Origin: Campanula takesimana
Taxonomy: Eukaryota; Streptophyta; Magnoliopsida; Asterales; Campanulaceae
NCBI GenBank assembly: GCA_026119855.1
Contig: JAOWBW010001124.1
Location: forward strand, 310,001 to 374,000
Length of the DNA stretch: 64,000 nucleotides
Reading direction: 5' to 3'
A program made the position numbers and the translations under genes. Each line of letters starts with the position of its first letter. Positions within the stretch are counted from its first letter, which is position 1. The notes under the pieces are model-generated. The model was not told the DNA's origin. It made no database searches and saw only the letters and a program-made list of their open reading frames with translations. Of the stretch, positions 44,186 through 54,873 are shown piece after piece.

Positions 44186-45838
44186 TTAAGATACGGGGGA
44201 AGAGGATCTGCCACGATTCCTCTTTGATATCACTTTAGTAAAGCCATCTGCATCAACCTCTCTATTGGAAGTATTAGCAAAGGGCGTAGAACCAGCCCTT
44301 TCAGTAACAAAAACATTAGATGGAGGACCTCGAGGGGATAAACACAGCCCTTCAATCTGATCATTCTTTTTCCCTAAAGTTTCTGACACAGGGGAAGAGA
44401 CTAAATTATTGATCTCATCCATTATAATGGTTTGTTGCTTCTCTTTGTGTTGCACAACTCGATTAATAATAGAAGATAACTCAGGCTCCCCATCACCTTT
44501 TGAAAGAATAATTGGTTGGGAAACCATAGCTCCCGAATCAGCCCCCTTAGCAATAGCTTCAGAACAAGCTTTTTTGATAATTAAATCAACTGCTGGAGGA
44601 AGTTTTTGCCCTCTAACAACAATTTTAGGAACCACACCCGAAGCCTCCAAAGACTTACCATGGCCAGGGATGTCAATAGTTTCAGCCTCCTTCCCAATAC
44701 CATTAACTTTTGCACCACTACTAGAGGCATCAGAAACCTTTATCTCGTCAGCAACCTTAGATTTATCTTTTGACTAGAAAACCTTTGAAGGCTTATCCTG
44801 CTGCTTAGTGCCATTCAAATGAGGATGAGCTTTTTTGTAATGAGCAAAGTCATGACCAAACATCCAACAATGCTTACAATAGCTCGGCAAATTATCATAT
44901 TCCACTTTTTGAAAAAAACTAGGACAAGTGTCACCACAATCAACATATATTTCATGGGGCAGTTTTTTAAGAACATCAACTTGGATAAGGATTTTAGCAA
45001 TACTTGGCCTAGAGAATTCAGAAGTAGCTTTATCCAAACTTAAAGGGGTTCCAATCATAGAAGCCAAAGTGAAAAGAAATGCTTTATTCATCAAATGGAT
45101 TGGAAAAGAAGGCAGCCCTACCCAAATAGGTACAATGGATGACTCCTGCTCCGGCCTCCATGCAGGAGTCCAAGCAAGGGTACGCATAGGGAAACGAGAA
45201 ACATACCATGTCTCCTTCATAAAAATCCTTTGATAATCCTCCTCATTAGTCAATTGGATCAACAAATGCCGAGAATCAAGATGACCCAATTTATAGCTTC
45301 CTTTTAACTGAAACTTAGCAAAAGAAATCCTTGCATCCTCCATAGAAGGACGACCATGCGAGAATTTACCAACAAGAGAGTACTTAAAAGGTCTAGCAAA
45401 AGCATCAATGATATTTTTATTGAGTTTTACCGAAGGAGTTCCCTTATAATTACCTGTTTGAATATCTGTAGTGGCTGAATTAATAGGATTAGAAGTCCCA
45501 TTATTTGAAGGAATTGCTGATTGGGAGAACAAATCTGCAAAAGATTTGGTGGCTGGAACAATATGATTCTGATTAGGAGAAGGAATTGTAGGCAACACCT
45601 ATGTAGAAGGGCTAGATTGAATCCCAAAGCCGGAAGGAAGAGATGGAGAAGGATTAGGGTTATGGGTCGCATGATTAGGGTTTGCATGGGAATCTTTGAG
45701 CGCCGCATTAGGGTTTTGCAGCGGCGTGAAGCCACAAGGGTTAGGTTCAGAATTAGGGCTAAGCATTATCGAAGGATTGTAGTAGGGATTGCGGGGGCTG
45801 GAATTCAAAGAATGGAAGAAAGAAGCCGGAACAGCCAT
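44186..45838 (-). pseudogene. L7 ORF1 (DUF4283-like, CCHC), two in-frame stops
   Basis: Starts at 45838 (MAVPASFFHSLNSSP). The Asn/Pro-rich N-terminus is encoded by ATTAGGG-like repeats; a stop lies at 45599; TKSFADLFSQS; the DUF4283-like region (FSHGRPSMEDAR to LIQVDVLK); the CCHC-type knuckle reads CKHCWMFGHDFAHY, with Tyr in place of the last Cys; a stop follows at 44774. Then KIVVRGQKLPPAVDL, LCLSPRGPP and DADGFTKVISKRNRGRSSSP. All parts are in one frame. It ends 40 bp before ORF2. Confidence 0.88.
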
Positions 45839-45902
45839 AGCTGCCGCCGACTTCTAAGAGAACCCTAGAGAGAGCTCGCCTAGAGAGAGAATTTTGAGTT
45901 CT

Positions 45903-45917
45903 GCCACATTTGAATTA
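45903..45917. repeat. TSD of L7, right copy
   Basis: GCCACATTTGAATTA; L0 ORF1 coding resumes after it. Confidence 0.85.
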
Positions 45918-46303
45918 CCTGCTCTTCATTATGAACCATAGTCGGGTGTTGTTGAGAAACACTTTCACAAGCTTTTTTCAAAGCCTGAATCACCGCCTCG
46001 GGTAAAATCTGCCCTCTTTTTGCAACAAAAACCTTTTTAGTATTTAGAGTAGGGGTAGGGTCTAAAACCTCTTTCTGTATTTCAGATGGAGGATCATTCT
46101 TAGCCAACTCACCAGAAGTAATCTGCTCTCCATTCACAACCTCGTGAGCCTCCAAAGATTCTTTAGGTTTAGCAACATTCACCTTTGTGGGCTGTTCATT
46201 TAAAACCCCACTTTTCGAATTATTAGAATTAGGGTTTACCATCTGACAAGATGAAACATCAGGCCCAAGAACAAGACAGTGTTTGCAATATTTCGGCACA
46301 TTA
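45918..46303 (-). pseudogene. L0 ORF1, central part
   Basis: CCHC-type knuckle (KYCKHCLVLGPDVSSC; the usual His after Gly is Pro), a linker rich in Asn, Lys and Glu, then KRGQILPEAVIQALKKACES. It continues into 39743 across L7. Its 5' side is interrupted by insert X1 at 46304. Confidence 0.83.
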
Positions 46304-47319
46304 GGGTGCGTGCGCCCCCTCTCACCTGGTGCGCACACCCCCTCCTGTGTGAAAGCAATGGTCGGGCATCAAAAGAAAGAAAAACGAGCATAAGCCCCAT
46401 TTGTGAACCTGAGTTGCCCTCTCTTCTCTTTCTCTCTCTTAAAATCCACCAAACCCTAATCTCTCTCTACAAATTACTTCCCCCCATCACAAATTTTGGC
46501 TAACCACCACCAGAAATCAGCCTTCTTCCTCTTGCATTCCCCCATTCCAAAGATTTCAAGCCTCCAATCATCATTAAATCGGGGCAATTGCAAGAATTTG
46601 TTCAAGCTTTGAAAGTAAAGAAAAGTGTTATTTTGAGAGCTTTTGGGGTCGAATCTGAAGGTTCCTCAGAAGGGAAAGTGGTTGTTGGAGCAAGAGCTCT
46701 CTGTGGTCATCCTCTTCTACAACTTCGGTAAACTTTTTCCGGCCAAATCCGACGTCTTTTCTTGCAATTCATTCCAGTCAAGTAAGTGTTTTTCTGGGTT
46801 TATCGTGTAGAGAATTCTGTTGTAAGCTCTGATACGTTGGGTAGGACTAAAAAGAATACTCCCACACCTGATGTTTCGGTGGAACCCCCATATGATCACC
46901 CTAAATTTGTGAATGCAAAGGCGGAGAAATCTTGAAAGATAATAAGAGGAATAGTTTTATGGATGAGAGGGAGTTTAATTGGGAAAGTTTTGGTCTGAAG
47001 GATATTTTCACTTATTACAAATGGAAAGATTTGTCTATGGATCCGTCTACTAAAGGAATATCTACTGTTGTCAAATCTTTCTATGCTAATGTTATCGGAA
47101 CAGGGGAAACGGATAACTCGTTTGTGCACGGTTTGGATATTGATTACACTAGTAAAATGATCAATAAGTACTACCGTACGCATGTTGGGGTGACTGAGGA
47201 GAAATGTGCTTATCAAAAATTGTTGAGAGAGTTGGATACTGTGGAAAAAGTGAAAGAAAAGCTCCCTGCGCTATCTGAGACTCTAGGGGTGATTATTGAC
47301 CCTCGGAAGTACCACAAGG
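46304..47319. mobile_element. X1: unclassified 1.0 kb insert in L0 ORF1
   Basis: Non-LINE sequence lying between two halves of L0 ORF1. The flanks GCAATATT-CGGCACATTA (46285-46303) and GCAATATTGGGGCAAATTA (47320-47338) match at 16 of 19 positions, suggesting a diverged TSD. The left end is GC-rich (GTGCGTGCGCC...GGTGCGCAC), followed by a CT-rich leader-like stretch and, from about 46830, coding-like sequence. I see no LTR, terminal inverted repeat, poly(A) or A/B box. It could be a retrocopy or fragment of another retrotransposon. Confidence 0.55.
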
Positions 47320-47339
47320 GCAATATTGGGGCAAATTAA
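46825..47339 (+). pseudogene. X1 coding remnant, possibly retrotransposon gag-proximal
   Basis: From about 46832 one frame reads DTLGRTKKNTPTPDVSVEPP and PKFVNAKAEKS, then a stop; one base of shift joins it to the frame at 46932 (KDNKRNSFMDEREFN), open to 47339. Features are a WESFGLKDIF segment, STVVKSFYANV and YTSKMINKYY. The FYAN...INKYY spacing recalls the plant-specific domain found near gag in some plant LTR elements (putative plant transposon protein), but this is from memory and weak. Not a recognised host gene. The last residues overlap the putative TSD. Confidence 0.4.
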
Positions 47340-47378
47340 TGAATTTCAAAACCTGATAGAAGCTAGAAAACTCATCTT
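47339..47378 (-). pseudogene. L0 ORF1 sliver at the deletion junction
   Basis: Encodes the DEFSSFYQVLKFI-like block that precedes the CCHC knuckle in L4 and L9 ORF1, here reading MSFLASIRF in the frame of the fused neighbour. At 47378/47379 it meets the ORF2 linker of L9 (LALGQVK). The 5' part of L0 ORF1 and the 3' end of L9 are therefore both missing. Confidence 0.7.
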
Positions 47379-48987
47379 AACCTGACCCAACGCCAGAGGG
47401 TTCCAAATAACAGTCTTAACCCGGGGAACCTTAGAAGAAGCCATAGGCCAAACAAAAAATCTGGAGATAAAATCATCCTTAGGGGCAGCCCCAATAGATA
47501 ATTTATGGGCATGAATAACGTTAAAGACGTGATGCCGAACATTATTAATGACCATAGAGTGGCAAGGAGTAACTCCGTCAAACCTACATTTATTGCGATC
47601 CAAATTTCCCAACAAATTATTCCGGGCAAAATAGCCCCTAGCCAAGATTCAACCCGAGTAGTAGAATTAGAAGAGTAAGAGTGCCAACTAATCAGCCTTT
47701 GGGCAAAAGAAGCACCCAAAACAGGAAAGCCAATCATTGAGCCAAAAAACAACCACACATTACGAGCAATGTCTCCATGAAGAAGAAGATGAGGGATAGT
47801 TTCAAAAGAAGAAACCAAACAGCAATGACATTTAGAGACAATAGGAATACCTTTACGAGAAACATTATCGTCTGTTGGGATCGCTGCCTTAAGAACTTTC
47901 CAAAGGAAAACTGAGACTTTAATTGGGATATGCTTATGCCAACACCACTTAAATACATTAGACCGAGTCCTTGAAACCCTACATTCCCTCCAAGCCGAGT
48001 TAATAGTGAATTTCCCGAATGTTGAAGGTTTCCAAAAAGGCTGATCGTGTCCATTCAATAGTCGAATATCGTGTGCTTGCATTGCTAAGAGAAGGGGCGG
48101 CCCAAAATTATCTCTCACATAATCTTCACACAAAATGCCATTCTCAAAAAGAGAAAAAATATGTTCAAGTCGAGTGTCATTTAATTGAATGTCTTGAGAA
48201 AGCCACTTTTCTTGAATTGAGATCTCCCCATTACCAACACCCCATTGAATCCTTTCCTCCACCAAGTCTTTCGATGCAATCACCCGTCTCCAAATCTGTG
48301 AGCAACCAGCCCAAATCGTGGCATCCATAGGATGTGAGTCCCTACAATATTTGGCAGCAAGAAATTGTGTCCAAAGAGAAAGAAGTACGGAAACGCCACC
48401 ATAATTTCATAGAGAAAACCAATGAGATCTCTTCAAATTTCCGAAGCCCTAATCCCCCTTCGTCAACCGGCCAAAAGAACTCATTTTTTTTAACCCAATG
48501 ACATTTTTTACCCCCATCCTGGCTACTCCAAATTTTTTTAGCTATAAGCCGATATATTGCAGCCATAACACCTTTAGGCGGCTCAAGCAAAGATATATAG
48601 TAAATGGGAATAGCTTGCAAGCATGATTTAATGAGAATCAACTTATCCCTTGCCGATAAAATTTTACCTTGCCAAGAATCAAGGCGTAATCTAATCTTTT
48701 GCATGACGGGTTCGAAAAGAGATTGAACCTTTTTACCAACATAAAGAGGGCAGCCAAGGTACACTATAGGAAGATGTTTCTTCTGAAAACCCGTGATAAG
48801 AGCAATAGCATTATCCCGATCAGCATTATCTCTACCGGTTAGAAAACAAGATTTGGATATACTAATAAGTTGCCTCGAGAAATGTTGATAAGAATCCAGA
48901 AAATCCATGTGAAGTTCAAGAGATTGCACACTTCCATTGCAAAAAATGATTATATCATCAGCGTAGGACAAATGAGAAATAACCAGA
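47379..48987 (-). pseudogene. L9 ORF2 part 2 (RT palm to zf-RVT)
   Basis: Begins at the L8 insertion with VLVISHLSY and YADD at 48954-48965, then LPIVYLGCPLYVG, LLEPPKG, EGGLGLRKF and MKLWWRF. A shift near 48350 is followed by GCSQIWRRV, GNGEISIQEKWL, WKPSTFGKF and zf-RVT CHCC. Another shift lies near 47600. It ends at the deletion junction in the linker before RNase H. Confidence 0.87.
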
Positions 48988-49003
48988 ACATTTATATTAC
49001 CCA
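48988..49003. repeat. TSD of L8, left copy
   Basis: ACATTTATATTACCCA; partner ACATTGATATTACCCA at 55092-55107 differs at one position. Confidence 0.9.
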
Positions 49004-50333
49004 CCAATGTACTTTTGATGCCATCATTATCTTTACTTATAGCTTCAGCACTAGCTCTTTGTAGAGCCAAATGAACAGCAGTAGGTAAAGGTTGGCCTCT
49101 CTTGGCCATAGTCGGAGCCATAGCCTTAATTTGAGTCTTTCCACCCTCAATATCAATAACCTCAGGTTCAACCACTACACCATTTTTCTTAGCACCACTA
49201 CTTGAAGCTAGAGGCACCACTTTATCTTGAGTCCCATTCAGCCCACTTTCTTTCACTTTTTCTCTACAAAACAGAATTCTGAAAGGAAGGGTCCTTTCAG
49301 AATTCTGTTTTATAGAAGAACCAATACTAGGGTTTTCCCGTCGACATGAGCCAATATCATGGCCAAGAGTATAACAGTGCTTACAATACCTTGGTAAATT
49401 ATCATACTCAACCTTCTGGTAAAAACTTGGGATAGAGTCCCCACAATCAATGAAGATTTCATAAGGAAGCTTTTTGGTTACATCAATCTGAACTAGCACC
49501 TTGGCTATACTTGGCCTAGAGAGTTCAACAGTAGCTTTGTCCAATGATAGAGGAGTCCCAATTGCGCTGGCTAAGGAGAAAATAACAGACTTGTTAAAGA
49601 GGTGTACCGGAAGTCCAGGCAGCCCAACCCAAACAGGAACAAAGGGGGACTCTTGCTCCGGTCGCCACGCCGGAGACCAGGCTAGGGTTCGCATCGGAAA
49701 CTTATCAACATACCACGTTTCCTTCATCCACAACCGCTGATAATCTGCTTCAGTAGTTAGTTGAATTAACAAATGCTTGGAATCCAAATGGCCCAATTTA
49801 TAGCTACCTTTTAACTGAAACTTAGCAAATGCCAGACGAGTAACTTCCATGGTAGGTCGACCATGAGAGAATTTTCCGACAAGTGTCCACTTAAATGGCT
49901 GAGCAAGTTGATCAATTGCTTCCTTAGATAGTTTGAGAGAAGGCGCCCCTTTATGAGACGCCAAAGGAACGATAGGGAATGCACTTGATATCGAGGTATT
50001 TGGAGTTGTATCAGAAGTAACCAACGGAGCAGAAAATAAATCTGCAAATGACTTTAATGGCTGTGCTTGAGAAGGGTTAAGGTTTGGAACATTAGGGTTT
50101 GGCGGATAGGAAGGAGATGCCGGCGCTACAGTAGGAACCCCAACATTATGAGTGATCAGAGGAGAGTTGGCAATAGGCGGCGCATTCAGAAGATTAGGGT
50201 TTGCATGAGAACCTTGAAGCGCCGACTGAAAATTAGGGTTACTGGGTGACGAGGCGGGTTGGGAAGAAGGAGAGTAGTAGGGATTACTGTTGCTAGAGTT
50301 CAAAAAAGGGAAGAAAGACACCGGGCCAGCCAT
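49004..50333 (-). pseudogene. L8 ORF1, inverted N-terminal three quarters
   Basis: Open from the ATG at 50333 (MAGPVSFFPFLNSSNSN). Asn/Pro/Ser-rich N-terminus, LKSFADLFS, PSLKLSKE, DUF4283-like region, CCHC knuckle (CKHCYTLGHDIGSC), then KRGQPLPTAVHLALQRASAEA. At 49004 the frame runs without a stop into L9 RT, making a chance 686-codon open frame (48342-50402). Its own C-terminal part is in the direct segment at 50397-50722. Confidence 0.9.
49268..49311. repeat. Perfect 20 bp inverted repeat in L8 ORF1
   Basis: Arms AAAACAGAATTCTGAAAGGA (49268-49287) and its exact reverse complement (49292-49311) with a 4 base loop. It lies just after the zinc-knuckle coding and has no obvious counterpart in the other ORF1 copies. 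Confidence 0.92.
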
Positions 50334-50396
50334 GGCTGCCGGCGGCAAGAAGCCCCTAGGGCAAACCCTAGTGACGGAAGAGAGAAAATTTTTAGA
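50334..50396 (-). promoter_or_regulatory. L8 5' UTR at the inversion junction
   Basis: About 60 bp with CTAGGGTTT (telobox reversed) and TTTTCTCTC on the minus strand, directly joined to the plus-strand ORF1 segment at about 50397. Confidence 0.5.
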
Positions 50397-50722
50397 GTCC
50401 AACTATTCTTACTTCGGACTTTGAGGGAAAGATGAATAAAATTCTTGCGAATATCAACATGCATAAGGAGCAAAATGCTAGTTCTATGGTGGAATTTGGT
50501 CAGATTGTGGAGGCTGATTCTGATGGCCTACATGTGGATCCGGTTACCTCTATTCCAGCTTTAAATTTATCTCCAAGGGCTCCTCCATCTACATCTTTTG
50601 TGACTGAACTTGCAGGTTCTACTCCTTTTTCTAATCCTACTTCTAAGGATGTTGATAAAGATGGATTTACTAGGGTTTCTCATAGGAAAAACCGTAGTAA
50701 ATCATCTTCCCCCTCATCTTAA
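50397..50722 (+). pseudogene. L8 ORF1 C-terminal part, direct segment
   Basis: PTILTSDFEGK, NINMHKEQN, the conserved LNLSPRAPPSTSF, AGSTPFSNP and KDGFTRVSHRKNRSKSSSPSS, ending at the TAA at 50720. Separated from the N-terminal part by inversion only. ORF2 starts 41 bp downstream. Confidence 0.88.
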
Positions 50723-50763
50723 CTTCTCGGGTGAGATCATCTACTTCCTCTTAATTCTTTTTA

Positions 50764-53700
50764 ATGGTGTCTATGATATTCTGGAATATTCGTGGCATTG
50801 GTAATAGGGCTTCTCTTCGTAGAGCGAAAAGGTTGATCCGTATTTATGGGTTATCCTTCTTTGCTGTCTCGGAACCTATGTTGCCTTCTTCTAAGATCCT
50901 TGTTACTCAACGCAAACTTGGCTGTGTGGGTGGTATCTCTAATTGTTCTAGCAAAATCTGGTTTTTTTGGAAGCACGGTTTTGATTGTCAAGTCATACAT
51001 GACACGTCTCAAGCCATGACAATTCAGATTTCTCATGCTCTTTGGGATTCTTTCATTCGTATTACAATAGTTTATGCTAGCTGTGATAGTTTTAATAGAA
51101 GAGAACTATGGGACAATCTCATGGATTGGAGTTCTTTCAATGAACCATGGATGGTTATTGGTGACTTTAATTGTGTGCTTGATCAAACTGAAAAATTGGG
51201 TGGAAAACCGATCCGAGATAGTATTGTGGCAGAATTTTCGGTCATGGTTCAATTCTCTGGTCTTCTTGATGCTGGTTATCTGGGTAATATTTACACTTGG
51301 GTTGATAAACCTCGTGGCAAGCCTTCTATTTTTCAGCGATTGGATAGGGCCTTCTATAATAGTCAATGGGTGGGAAAGTTTCACTCTACGACTGTTACGC
51401 ATATTAACAAAACTTGTTCTGATCATTCTCCTCTTGTCGTTAAAGTTCAAATTGGTGCTGAGAATTTAAAGGGGGCTTTTCGTTTTCTCAATGTTTGGTT
51501 AAAGCATCCCTTGTTTGATGATATTGTGAAAAACTCGTGGGAGGAGCCTATGGATGGGAGGCCTATGGTAAAGTTTGCAAAGAAGCTGGCAAGGTTGAGG
51601 AAGGTTCTTTCTATCTGGAACAAAGAGGTCTTTGGTCGTATTGACCAACAAATAAAAGATGCTGAAGATGAAGTTAATAGATGCGAACTGGCCTTTAATG
51701 TTAATCAGATTGATGCTCATTTGATAGCTTTGAGCAAAGCCAAGGCTAATCTCCTATCTAAGCTAAAAGTGGAAGAGGAATACTGGAGCCAAAAAGCAAA
51801 CATCTCTTGGCTGAAGGATGGCGACAAAAATACAAAGTTTTTCCATTCTTATGTGAGAAAAAAGAGACAAAAACTGCATCTTCATCGTATCAGGAATAGC
51901 AATGGTGATTGGATTCATTCTAAGGAAGAAATTCAAAAGGAGGCCGTGACTTTTTACTATAGTCAGCTTCAAAAACCCCATGAAAACCCTTCTAATGACA
52001 TTTTGGATGTAATTCCCACGTTGATTATGGAGGAGGATAATGCATACTCACTGCTATTCCTTCTTTGGAAGAGATTAAAGCTACTATTTGGGCTATGAAT
52101 GGTAAGAGTGCAGCTAGCCCGGATGGTTTTAATGGGGATTTTTATCGGCATTGCTGGCCTATTATACAATCTGACCTTGTTCGAGCTATTTGTGAGTTTT
52201 TCTCAGGCTTTGAGATGCCTCGAAGCTGGACGAGCACTCTTATTGTTACAATCCCCAAGGTAAATGCTCCTACCACTTTTTCTGAATTACGCCCTATTAG
52301 CCTCTGCAATTTTTCGAATGAAGTGGTAACTAAGTTACTTACTTGTCGCTTAACTACTATTCTTCCCCGTATCATTTCGCCTCAACAAAGTGGTTTTGTT
52401 AAAGGTAGAATGATCCATGAGAATGTTCTTCTTGCTCAAGAGCTTATGCAATCTATTAAAAAGAAAGTGTGGGGTACCAATGTGAGCTTAAAGCTGGATA
52501 TGGCTAAGGCTTATGACCGTATTTCCTGGTTTGCATTGATAAAAGTCATGAGGAAATTTGGCTTTAATGAGGTATGGAATGATATGATTTTCCGTAGCAT
52601 TTCATCTTGCTGGTTTTCTATCCTTGTTAATGGCGAAAGTTGTGGTTTCTTGCCCTCAACTAGAGGTCTTTGGCAAGGGGATCCCATTTCTCCTATCCTG
52701 TTTATCATTGCTGCGGAGGTTCTTAGTAGAGGTCTCAATACTCTTCATTCTGAGAATCCTCATTACAGATTTAGAGCACATATTCACACTCCTTTGGTTT
52801 CTCACTTATCATATGCTGATGATATTATAATCTTTTGTAATGGCTCTAAAGATTCCCTGGAGGCTCATATGAGATGCTTAAGTTGGTATCAGGATTTCTC
52901 GGGGCAGCTTGTGAGTGTAGCTAAATCTTGCTTTGTGACTGGGGTCCATAATGAGGAAAGAGATTTGATTATTTCTGAAGTTACAGGTTTCCAAAAAAAG
53001 GAGCTTCCTATCACTTATTTGGGGTGTCCAATTTATGTTGGCCGAAAAAAGATGTCCTTTTTTAATGGGGTCCTTCGAAAAATGGAGGATAGATTGGCTA
53101 CTTGGCAAGGGAAGCTTCTGTCCTATGGCGCTAAACTTACTCTTATCAAAACTTGTCTTCAAGCTATTCCTCTTTACTACATCTCTCTTCTTGAGCCTCC
53201 CAAGGGTACCTTCAAGGCTATGTATCGGTTGATTGCTAATTTCTTTTGGTGTGGCATGGATGGAGCTAATAAATGTCATTGGGTTTCTCATGCTAAAATG
53301 TTTTACCCTACGGATGAAGGAGGCTTGGGCCTTAGACGGTTTGAAGATGTTTCTAAAGCCTTGGCAATGAAGCTTTGGTGGAGATTTAGAGGCACGAATT
53401 CCTTATGGACTGATTTTCTTATGGCTAAATATTGCTATGGAACTCATCCAATGGACGCCACTATCCCTTCTTTTGCCTCGCATGTTTGGTCTCGTATGGT
53501 TAGCGTCAAGGATGTTGTTGAGCAGCATATTAGATGGCGTGTAGGTTGTAGGGACATATCTATTCATGAAAGGTGGTTGGAGGAAGATCTTCACCTTCCC
53601 GGAGATCACATCGAAATCTCTTCTCTCTTTCATGAAGGGCAGCCCCGATCTGATTTTATTCAAAACTCCTATGGTTCTCTTCTTCTCAAACGCATTCAGG

Positions 53701-54873
53701 ATCAGAGCATTCAAATCATTGATACCCCGGATCATCTTTTTTGGTCTCCCTCTTCGACAGGTCAGTTTACTCTCTCTACGGCATGGGAAATTTGCAGGAA
53801 CAAAAAGAATAAAAGTAGGGTTTTTGAGCTTTGTTGGCATCCCAATATTCCTATTAAGATTTCTGTTTTTCTTTGGCGTGTTCTTCATAACGGGATCCCT
53901 ACGGATTTGGCTGTTCAAAAGAGGGGTATACACATAGCCTCATCTTGTGTTTGCTGCCAAAATCATGCTATAGAGGATAATTGTCATTTGTTCGCTCATA
54001 GTGACATTGCCGTGACTATTTGGTCTCATTTTTCTCAATTGATGGGTGTTCCTCTTTGTCATTATTCTCTTCATTCTATCCTCATGAGTTGGTGGTTATG
54101 CAAACCAAAAAATATTGGAAAGGGTTTCATGTGGGTTGCTAGACTTCTTCCAGCTATTGTTACTTGGGAAATTTGGAAAAGTAGGAACAAAGCTAAGTTT
54201 GAAGACTCTCCTATGACTACTACCTCGATTTTTCACTCCATTTACAAGCTGATTGAAGGCCTTTATAAAGCCTTTCAGCCTGTTTTTTTAGATTCTTCAA
54301 TGGATCTTCATCTCCTCTCGGTTTTCCATTTCACTCCTATTTCTATTCCTTGTAAACGGGTTAGAATGGTTGTTTGGAAGGCGCCAATTATTGATCAAAT
54401 AAAGCTGAATTCTGATGGTGCGTCTAAGGGTAATCCGGATGTCGGGTGGAGGAATTTTCAGAAATTATAAAGGTGAGATGTTGTTTGCGTATTCCAGATT
54501 CTATGGCAAGGGAACCAATATGATGGCCGAAGCTAAGGCTGCCATTGATGGTATCTCTTATGCTTTCTCCTTTGGCATGACTAACCTTTGGCTTGAAATT
54601 GACTCTGAAGTTCTCCTTAAGATCCTCATTGAAGAATATCACATCCCTTGGCAGATTTGGTATGAAGTTCAGGCTATTAAACGTTTTATGAGGCGGATTC
54701 ATATAAAAATTTCTCATGTTCTTAGAGAAGGTAATCAGGTGGCGGATAGTCTTGCTAATTTGGTGGTTCGTACTCGTCAGGACTCTTTTTTCTACTCTGC
54801 TGGTGATCTCCCTCACTATTGTAAGGGGGCTTATACTTTGGATCATGCTTTTACTCCTTATATTAGGCGATAG
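50764..54873 (+). pseudogene. L8 ORF2, nearly intact, two frameshifts
   Basis: Starts at 50764 (MVSMIFWNIRGIGN). Endonuclease: SEPM in place of the usual EPK, VIGDFNCVLDQ, QRLDRAFYN. Linker FGRIDQQIK, KFFHSYVRKKRQ. One shift near 52050 (DNAYS). RT: AASPDGF (Ser for the usual Gly), LDMAKAYDRISW, GLWQGDPISP, YADD at 52812-52823, LGCPIYVGRK. Then DEGGLGLRRF, YGTHPMDA, zf-RVT (CVCCQN) and RNase H (KLNSDGASKGNP). A small deletion near 54440 shifts the frame; the rest (GGGIFRN, AEAKAAIDG, EIDSEV, REGNQVADSLAN) is open to 54873. No in-frame stop was noticed. Confidence 0.92.

Larger units (their letters stand above)
39759..45902 (-). mobile_element. L7: full-length minus-strand LINE in L0
   Basis: 6.1 kb. 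T-rich tail, then ACCGAAAGGAGATGG (the family terminus with variants), 3' UTR to 39963, ORF2, ORF1 and a 5' UTR ending in AGAGAGAATTTTGAG. TSD of about 14 bp. It is the only LINE here that sits in the same orientation as its host element. Confidence 0.92.

Noticed and set aside
46304..47339. A host protein-coding gene
   Set aside because: The coding remnant is short, frameshifted, inside a LINE and bordered by TSD-like flanks; no known host protein family is recognisable.
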